From a virus: a stretch of DNA of 26,491 bases. The stretch is taken from positions 1 to 26,491 of the IMG/VR virus record IMGVR_UViG_3300042905_003504; one strand, given 5' to 3'. Positions 22,749 through 26,491 of this stretch are shown here, piece after piece. Numbering within the stretch: the first letter of the stretch is position 1; every line of letters starts with the position of its first letter. A program made the position numbers and the translations under genes. The notes under the pieces are model-generated. The model was not told where the DNA came from and did no database searches. It worked only from the letters and a program-made list of their open reading frames with translations.

Positions 22749-23191
22749 GCATGTCCAACGCGGCCGAGACCGCATTCCTCACGCTGCTCTTCAACAACAC
22801 GAACTGGGCGAACATCGGCGACGCGACGGGCCTGCGCTCGAGCACGACGGCCGGGTCATTTTACATCGCCTTGCACACCGCCGACCCGGGCGAGGCGGGC
22901 GACCAGACGACGAGCGAGGCGACGTACACGGGGTACGCCCGCGTGGCCGTGGCGCGCTCGGCGGGTGGGTGGACCATCTCTGGCGGCAACGCGAGCAACA
23001 CGGCGACCATCACGTTCGGCGCGTGCACGGCGGGCAGCAACACCATCACGTACGCGAGCATCGGCGTAGCGTCCTCGGGCGCCTCGCAGATCATCGGGCG
23101 CTGCGCGTTCACATCGCCGGCGTCGCTCGCGGTGAGCGCTGGCATCACGCCGAGCTTCGCGGCCGGCGAGCTCGACTTTAACATCGACTGA
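22745..23191 (+). CDS. phage fibre-region protein with LHTADPGEAG motif, 148 aa
   Basis: The protein has a helical start (AAETAFLTLLFNN), then the pattern SFYIALHTADPGEAGDQTTS (40-59) and TYTGYARVAVARS (62-74). The ALHTADPGEAG...YxGYARV pattern recurs in virion-associated phage proteins, commonly near fibres. The remainder is beta-rich with Gly/Ser turns. ATG 22745 overlaps the preceding stop; ATG 22751 is an alternative two codons later. The exact role is unknown. Confidence 0.68.
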   Translation: MSMSNAAETAFLTLLFNNTNWANIGDATGLRSSTTAGSFYIALHTADPGEAGDQTTSEATYTGYARVAVARSAGGWTISGGNASNTATITFGACTAGSNTITYASIGVASSGASQIIGRCAFTSPASLAVSAGITPSFAAGELDFNID

Positions 23192-23200
23192 GGAGCGCCC

Positions 23201-24010
23201 ATGGCCATCACCGGACTCGACGGCGTCATCGCTGGAATCCTCCCGCCGTACCCGTTCCTCAAGGTCGGCGGCACCATGGAGGCGGCCGGCGTCATGCACT
23301 CGATGGCCTACGCCACGGGCCTCCCCGGGGCGATGACGGCGCCGTCGTCGGGTCTGTCGGGCGCGGCCATCACGTCGCGCACGGGGCTCGTCTCGGTGCC
23401 GGCTCCGACGGGCGGAGACCTCTCGTACCTCGCGGGCGTCGACGCCGCCTCCTCGGTCGCGGGGCAGCTGATCATCGTCGACAGGATTTGGGACAACTCG
23501 GGCGCCGTGGTCACGACGACGACGGGGCAGACCATCAACTCGGTGACGTGGCCCGCGCGCGACCGCAACGGTTCGACCAACGGCGAGTGGGTGATGGTCG
23601 GCACCGAGGTGTCGACCGCGACGACGAACGCGTCGCCCGTCACCAACACCACGCTGACGTACACCAACAGCGGCGGCACGGGCTCGCGCACGGCGACGAT
23701 GTCCTCGTTCCCCGCGACGGCCGTTGCCGGCACGTTCGTGCCGTTTCAACTCGCGGCGGGCGATACCGGCGTGCGCAGCATTCAGACCCTCACGCTCGGC
23801 ACGAGCTACGGCGCGGGCGCCATCCACCTCGTGGCGTACCGCGAGCTTGCCCGCGTGTCGCTCCCGATCGCCAACATCGGCGCGAACCTCGACGCCATCG
23901 CGACGAGGCTCGCGAGGCTCTACGACAACACCACGCTCTCTCTCCTCTGGCTCCCGAGCGCGACGACGGCGACGACGATCGCGGGCAACATCGTGTTCAC
24001 GCAGGGCTGA
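23201..24010 (+). CDS. fibre-region virion protein, 269 aa
   Basis: This protein starts at ATG 23201 behind AGGAG at 23191-23195. Blocks recurring in phage virion proteins of this type are visible: GLDGVIAGILPPYPFLKVGG at the N-terminus, QLIIVDRIWDNSGAVVTTTT around 89-108, VTWPARDRNGSTNGEWV around 114-130, FPATAVAGTFVPFQLAAGDT around 169-188 and GAIHLVAYRELARVSLP. It is beta-rich throughout. A fibre-associated structural role is likely. Confidence 0.68.
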   Translation: MAITGLDGVIAGILPPYPFLKVGGTMEAAGVMHSMAYATGLPGAMTAPSSGLSGAAITSRTGLVSVPAPTGGDLSYLAGVDAASSVAGQLIIVDRIWDNSGAVVTTTTGQTINSVTWPARDRNGSTNGEWVMVGTEVSTATTNASPVTNTTLTYTNSGGTGSRTATMSSFPATAVAGTFVPFQLAAGDTGVRSIQTLTLGTSYGAGAIHLVAYRELARVSLPIANIGANLDAIATRLARLYDNTTLSLLWLPSATTATTIAGNIVFTQG

Positions 24011-24013
24011 CGC

Positions 24014-26347
24014 ATGAGCGCGCCGCGGTGGGCCACAAAGAGCGCGTGCGGGGCGATGCCGTGCGTCGTGCGCTCGCGCCTCACGCGCGCGGCGCTCACG
24101 TACGGCGACGCGCAGGCGATGGCGCTCGCGTGGCTCCTCGACCATCCGAGCCCACTCGACCTGCCGTGGTCGGGGTTCTGGCGCGCTGACTACACGGGCA
24201 GCCCATGGCCCGGCGTCGAGAGCCACGGGCCCACCCTCGGCCGAGACCTCTCCGACGGCGTCTCCCCTCCCGTCGGCGGCGCGACGCAGAACGGCTACAC
24301 GCCGGCCGACTTCGGCGGCGTCTCGAGCATCCTGCGCACGGCCGAGCCCGCGGAAGGCACGTACCTCGGCGCGACGACGGCGACCGTTCACGCGGTGGTC
24401 TCGGTGCGCAGCGCGCCCGCGCCTGGCACCTACGCGTTCGAGGACCCGTGCATCCTCGTCACCGAGTCGAGCGCGACCATCGCCCTCGGCGTCTCCTCGA
24501 GCGGCGTCGCCCTCGGCATCTACACCAGCGGCGGCCCTGTCCAGACGGCCTACGTCGCGCTCTCCGCCGGCTACCACGTCATCCAGGCGCGGCTCGACGG
24601 CACCAACGCGAGCGTGCGCGTCGACGGCGGCGCGTGGTCTAGCGTCTCGGCGGCCGACTTCGCCGCTGACCCAACGAACGTGCTCGTGGTCGGCGCGGAC
24701 TACACGGGCGCCGCGCAGTTCCTCGACGCCCTCGTGCTCGAGATCGGCATCACGAGCCAGGCCCTCACCGATGCGCAGCTCGACGCGGCCGAGGCTGCGG
24801 CCGTCACGCGCTACGCCCTCGGCGGCGGAACGTCGGCCATCGCGGCGAGCGGCACGGCGACCACCTCGGGCGCCGCCATCCCTCGAGGGTCGGCGGCAGG
24901 GGCAGCGGCGGCCACGGTCACCACATCGGGCGCCGCCATCCCGCGCGGCTCGGCAACGGGCTCGGCGGTGGCGACCGTCACGACGACCGGAGCGGCGATC
25001 CCCCGAGGGGCCGGAGCGTGCTCGGCTGCGGCATCGGCTGTCGTCACCGGCTCGGCCATCCCTCGGGGTGTGGGCGCGATGTCGGCGGCCGCAAGCGTCG
25101 CCTCGACGGGCGCCGCCATCCCCAGAGGCGCAGGCGCGGCGTCGGCGGCGTGCGCGGTCACGACGAGCGGCACGGCAGCGGGCCAGGCGCTGACCGCGTG
25201 CGCTGCGTCGGCGACGGTGTCCACGTCTGGCGCGGCAGTCCCGCGCGGCGCGGGGGCAATGTCCGCGGCCTCCAGCGTGGCCACGACGGGGGCCGCGGTG
25301 CCGCAGGGTGCGGGCGCGATGTCGGCCTCGGGGTCGGCTGTCACGAGCGGCACGGCCTCGGGCCTCGCCCTCGTGGCGTGCGCGGCGTCGAGCTCTACGG
25401 CCACGACCGGGAGCGCCATCCCATCTGGCTCGGCTCAGGCCTCCGCGGCCGCGAGCGTCACGACGTCGGGAACGGCCATCCCTCGGGGCTCCGGCGCCAT
25501 GTCGGCTGCGGCCTCGGTCGCCACGTCGGGCACTGCGGTACCGATCGCGGCGGGGGCCATGTCCGCCTCGGGCACGGCCACGGTCACCGGCTCGGCCATC
25601 CCGCAGGGTTCGGGGGCAGCGTCGGCGGCATGCACGGTCACCACCACCGGAGCCGCCATCCCTGCCGGATCGGGCGCCATGGCGGCCACGTGCTCTGTCA
25701 CGACGACGGGCAGCGCATCGACCGGCACGAGCTCGGCCATCGCGGCCTCGTGCACGGTCACCACCACCGGCGCGGCGGTACCCTCGGGCATCGGGCAGGC
25801 CTCGGCGAGCTCGACGGCGACGACGAGCGGGGCAGCTATCCCTCGTGGCGCTGGGGCGGCCTCGGCTGCATCGACCGTGGCGACCTCCGGCACGGCCACG
25901 CCGCAGGCCTCTGGGGCGATGTCGGCGAGCGGGACGGCCTCGACGTCGGGCACTGCGTCCGCGCGCGGCCTAGCCCCCCTCGCGGCCTATGGCGACGCGG
26001 TCACGTCCGGCTCGGCCATCCCTGCCGGCCTGGCCTACCTCGCCGCAGCGGCCGCCGTCGTGGTCACGTGCTCTGCGGTGCCATCGGGCTCGGGCGCCAT
26101 GGCCGCGGTGTGCGACGTGGTCACGAGCGGGAGCGCGGTCCCGTACATCCCACCGGCGGCCCCGGTCGTCATCGCGTCGGGCACGAGCGCCGGTGAGGTG
26201 CTCTCGGCGCGGTCGACCTCGGGCGAGGCGCGGGCATCGGGCTCCTCGGCGGGCGAGGTGTCGGCGACCGGCTCGAGCCGCGGCGAGGCGACGGCCTCGG
26301 GCACGAGCGCCGGCGAGGTCACGACGACGGCAGCATCCAGCGGATAA
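24014..26347 (+). CDS. tail fibre/adhesin: lectin-like domain plus repeats, 777 aa
   Basis: The N-terminal part (1-110) is followed by a LamG/concanavalin-like beta sandwich at about 115-267, with GYHVIQARLDGTNASVRVDG, GADYTGAAQFLDALVLEIGI and a LTDAQLD...TRY ending typical of such domains. Residues 273-712 are 22 tandem 20-residue repeats (consensus near SGAMSAAASVTTSGAAIPRG). Five 10-residue repeats (723-772) follow. The shape suggests an elongated shaft or surface-exposed adhesin with a sugar-binding head. It is the last large gene of the tail region and the likely host-contact protein. Start ATG 24014. Confidence 0.8.
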   Translation: MSAPRWATKSACGAMPCVVRSRLTRAALTYGDAQAMALAWLLDHPSPLDLPWSGFWRADYTGSPWPGVESHGPTLGRDLSDGVSPPVGGATQNGYTPADFGGVSSILRTAEPAEGTYLGATTATVHAVVSVRSAPAPGTYAFEDPCILVTESSATIALGVSSSGVALGIYTSGGPVQTAYVALSAGYHVIQARLDGTNASVRVDGGAWSSVSAADFAADPTNVLVVGADYTGAAQFLDALVLEIGITSQALTDAQLDAAEAAAVTRYALGGGTSAIAASGTATTSGAAIPRGSAAGAAAATVTTSGAAIPRGSATGSAVATVTTTGAAIPRGAGACSAAASAVVTGSAIPRGVGAMSAAASVASTGAAIPRGAGAASAACAVTTSGTAAGQALTACAASATVSTSGAAVPRGAGAMSAASSVATTGAAVPQGAGAMSASGSAVTSGTASGLALVACAASSSTATTGSAIPSGSAQASAAASVTTSGTAIPRGSGAMSAAASVATSGTAVPIAAGAMSASGTATVTGSAIPQGSGAASAACTVTTTGAAIPAGSGAMAATCSVTTTGSASTGTSSAIAASCTVTTTGAAVPSGIGQASASSTATTSGAAIPRGAGAASAASTVATSGTATPQASGAMSASGTASTSGTASARGLAPLAAYGDAVTSGSAIPAGLAYLAAAAAVVVTCSAVPSGSGAMAAVCDVVTSGSAVPYIPPAAPVVIASGTSAGEVLSARSTSGEARASGSSAGEVSATGSSRGEATASGTSAGEVTTTAASSG
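24830..26149 (+). repeat. 22 tandem 60-bp coding repeats
   Basis: The repeats encode 20 residues each with no insertion or deletion across all 22 copies. The shared core is [ST][ST]G[AST]A[IV]P followed by [RQSA]G and then [AS]GAMSA[AS][AS]. In units 6, 9 and 19 the IP-R-G end is replaced by an SGTA variant. Cysteines recur at unit positions 4 or 8 in several copies. DNA copies differ at many bases, so the array is old or diversifying and is held in length. Confidence 0.9.
26180..26329 (+). repeat. five 10-residue (30-bp) C-terminal repeats
   Basis: Residues 723-772 consist of five units resembling GTSAGEVxxx: GTSAGEVLSA, RSTSGEARAS, GSSAGEVSAT, GSSRGEATAS and GTSAGEVTTT. The first and last units are most alike. 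They follow a Pro-rich linker (PPAAPVV) after the 20-residue array. Confidence 0.85.
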
Positions 26348-26361
26348 GGATCCCATGTGCT

Positions 26362-26491
26362 ATGACACCCAGCATGAGCCGAGACATCCCCGAGCCCGAG
26401 CCCACCCGGCCGTCCCGTGCGGCCCCTCCCGCGTGCGAGACGTGCGCCAAGCCCGCCACGTTCCGCTACAGGTGGCCGACGCACGCGCGCG
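26362..26491 (+). CDS. 5' part of a small Cys-containing gene (partial)
   Basis: A new + strand frame starts at ATG 26362 or 26374 and runs off the window. It contains a Pro/Arg-rich start and a CETCAKPATFRYRW stretch with a CxxC, resembling the beginning of a zinc ribbon. AGGA at 26347-26350 could be a weak ribosome site. Another ATG at 26355 in a different frame gives an Arg/Pro-rich product without recognisable pattern and is less likely. The remainder is beyond the window. Confidence 0.5.
   Translation, partial: MTPSMSRDIPEPEPTRPSRAAPPACETCAKPATFRYRWPTHAR

Noticed and set aside
22856-24577. Antisense open frame of 573 codons
   Set aside because: It covers three well-supported + strand genes and consists mostly of Arg, Ala, Gly and Val typical of a GC shadow.
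24811-25953. Two antisense frames made of AAPVVxTVAAADIAP-like repeats
   Set aside because: The open frames result from the in-frame 60-bp repeats read in reverse; with no stop in one copy, other copies tend also to lack stops.
24830-26149. CRISPR-like regular repeat spacing
   Set aside because: The units are contiguous coding repeats with variation throughout and no separate spacers.
25018-26196. Overlapping + strand frame of 392 codons in the repeat region
   Set aside because: It is a shifted reading of the same 60-bp repeats with Gly/Arg/His-rich content and no ribosome site.
1-26491. tRNA, rRNA, integrase, toxin-antitoxin, defence system or insertion sequence
   Set aside because: I looked for such patterns on both strands and saw none. 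The coding density leaves no room for RNA genes, and no defence or mobility protein motif was evident.

Overview
The window is one continuous, rightward-transcribed block of a tailed bacteriophage or prophage with a contractile tail (myovirus morphology). It is very GC-rich, and about 40 genes all lie on the + strand. Many consecutive genes overlap by four bases (ATGA or GTGA) or by one base, and no gap exceeds about 75 bp. The head genes are most like phage Mu (gp29/DUF935-type portal, gpT-type capsid, gp36/DUF1320-type connector, gpG-type morphogenesis protein), but no transposase is present. The host cannot be named from the sequence. The base composition and AGGAGG-type ribosome sites suit a high-GC bacterium, possibly Myxococcota or Actinobacteria; that is a guess.

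Layout: (1) 1-3815, early or accessory genes: a RecT single-strand annealing protein among a dozen tiny unknown proteins, including three consecutive Cys-rich likely zinc-binding proteins and a 40-residue membrane peptide. (2) 3812-5233, large terminase. (3) 5287-11800, head and neck: portal, S49 protease with a scaffold-like C-terminus, decoration protein, major capsid protein, connector, morphogenesis protein and tail terminator. (4) 11802-16249, tail shaft: sheath, tube, tail assembly chaperone with a probable -1 frameshift, and tape measure. (5) 16246-20882, baseplate: hub-adaptor candidates, gpV-like spike, gp25/W-like wedge protein, J-like wedge protein and a gp48/gpI-position protein. 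(6) 20879-26347, receptor-binding and fibre region, ending in a 777-residue protein with a lectin-like domain and 22 exact-length 20-residue repeats. (7) A new Cys-containing gene begins at the right edge.

Working model: terminase and portal package DNA into a gpT-type shell built on a scaffold released by the S49 protease. The neck proteins join the shell to a contractile tail whose length is set by the 600-residue tape measure, which would give roughly 90 nm at 1.5 angstrom per residue. The baseplate and the variable fibre region contact the host. Holin, endolysin, integrase, repressor and a recognisable small terminase are not visible here.

Most notable points: several exposed virion proteins (decoration protein, sheath, baseplate J) carry extra beta-rich domains relative to the usual cores. 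There is a likely nested scaffold start inside the protease gene, a probable -1 frameshift at an A-run directly before the chaperone stop codon, a long hairpin that directly abuts the chaperone ribosome site, and a phase-locked 60-bp repeat array in the terminal fibre gene. I see no clear non-phage system in the window.
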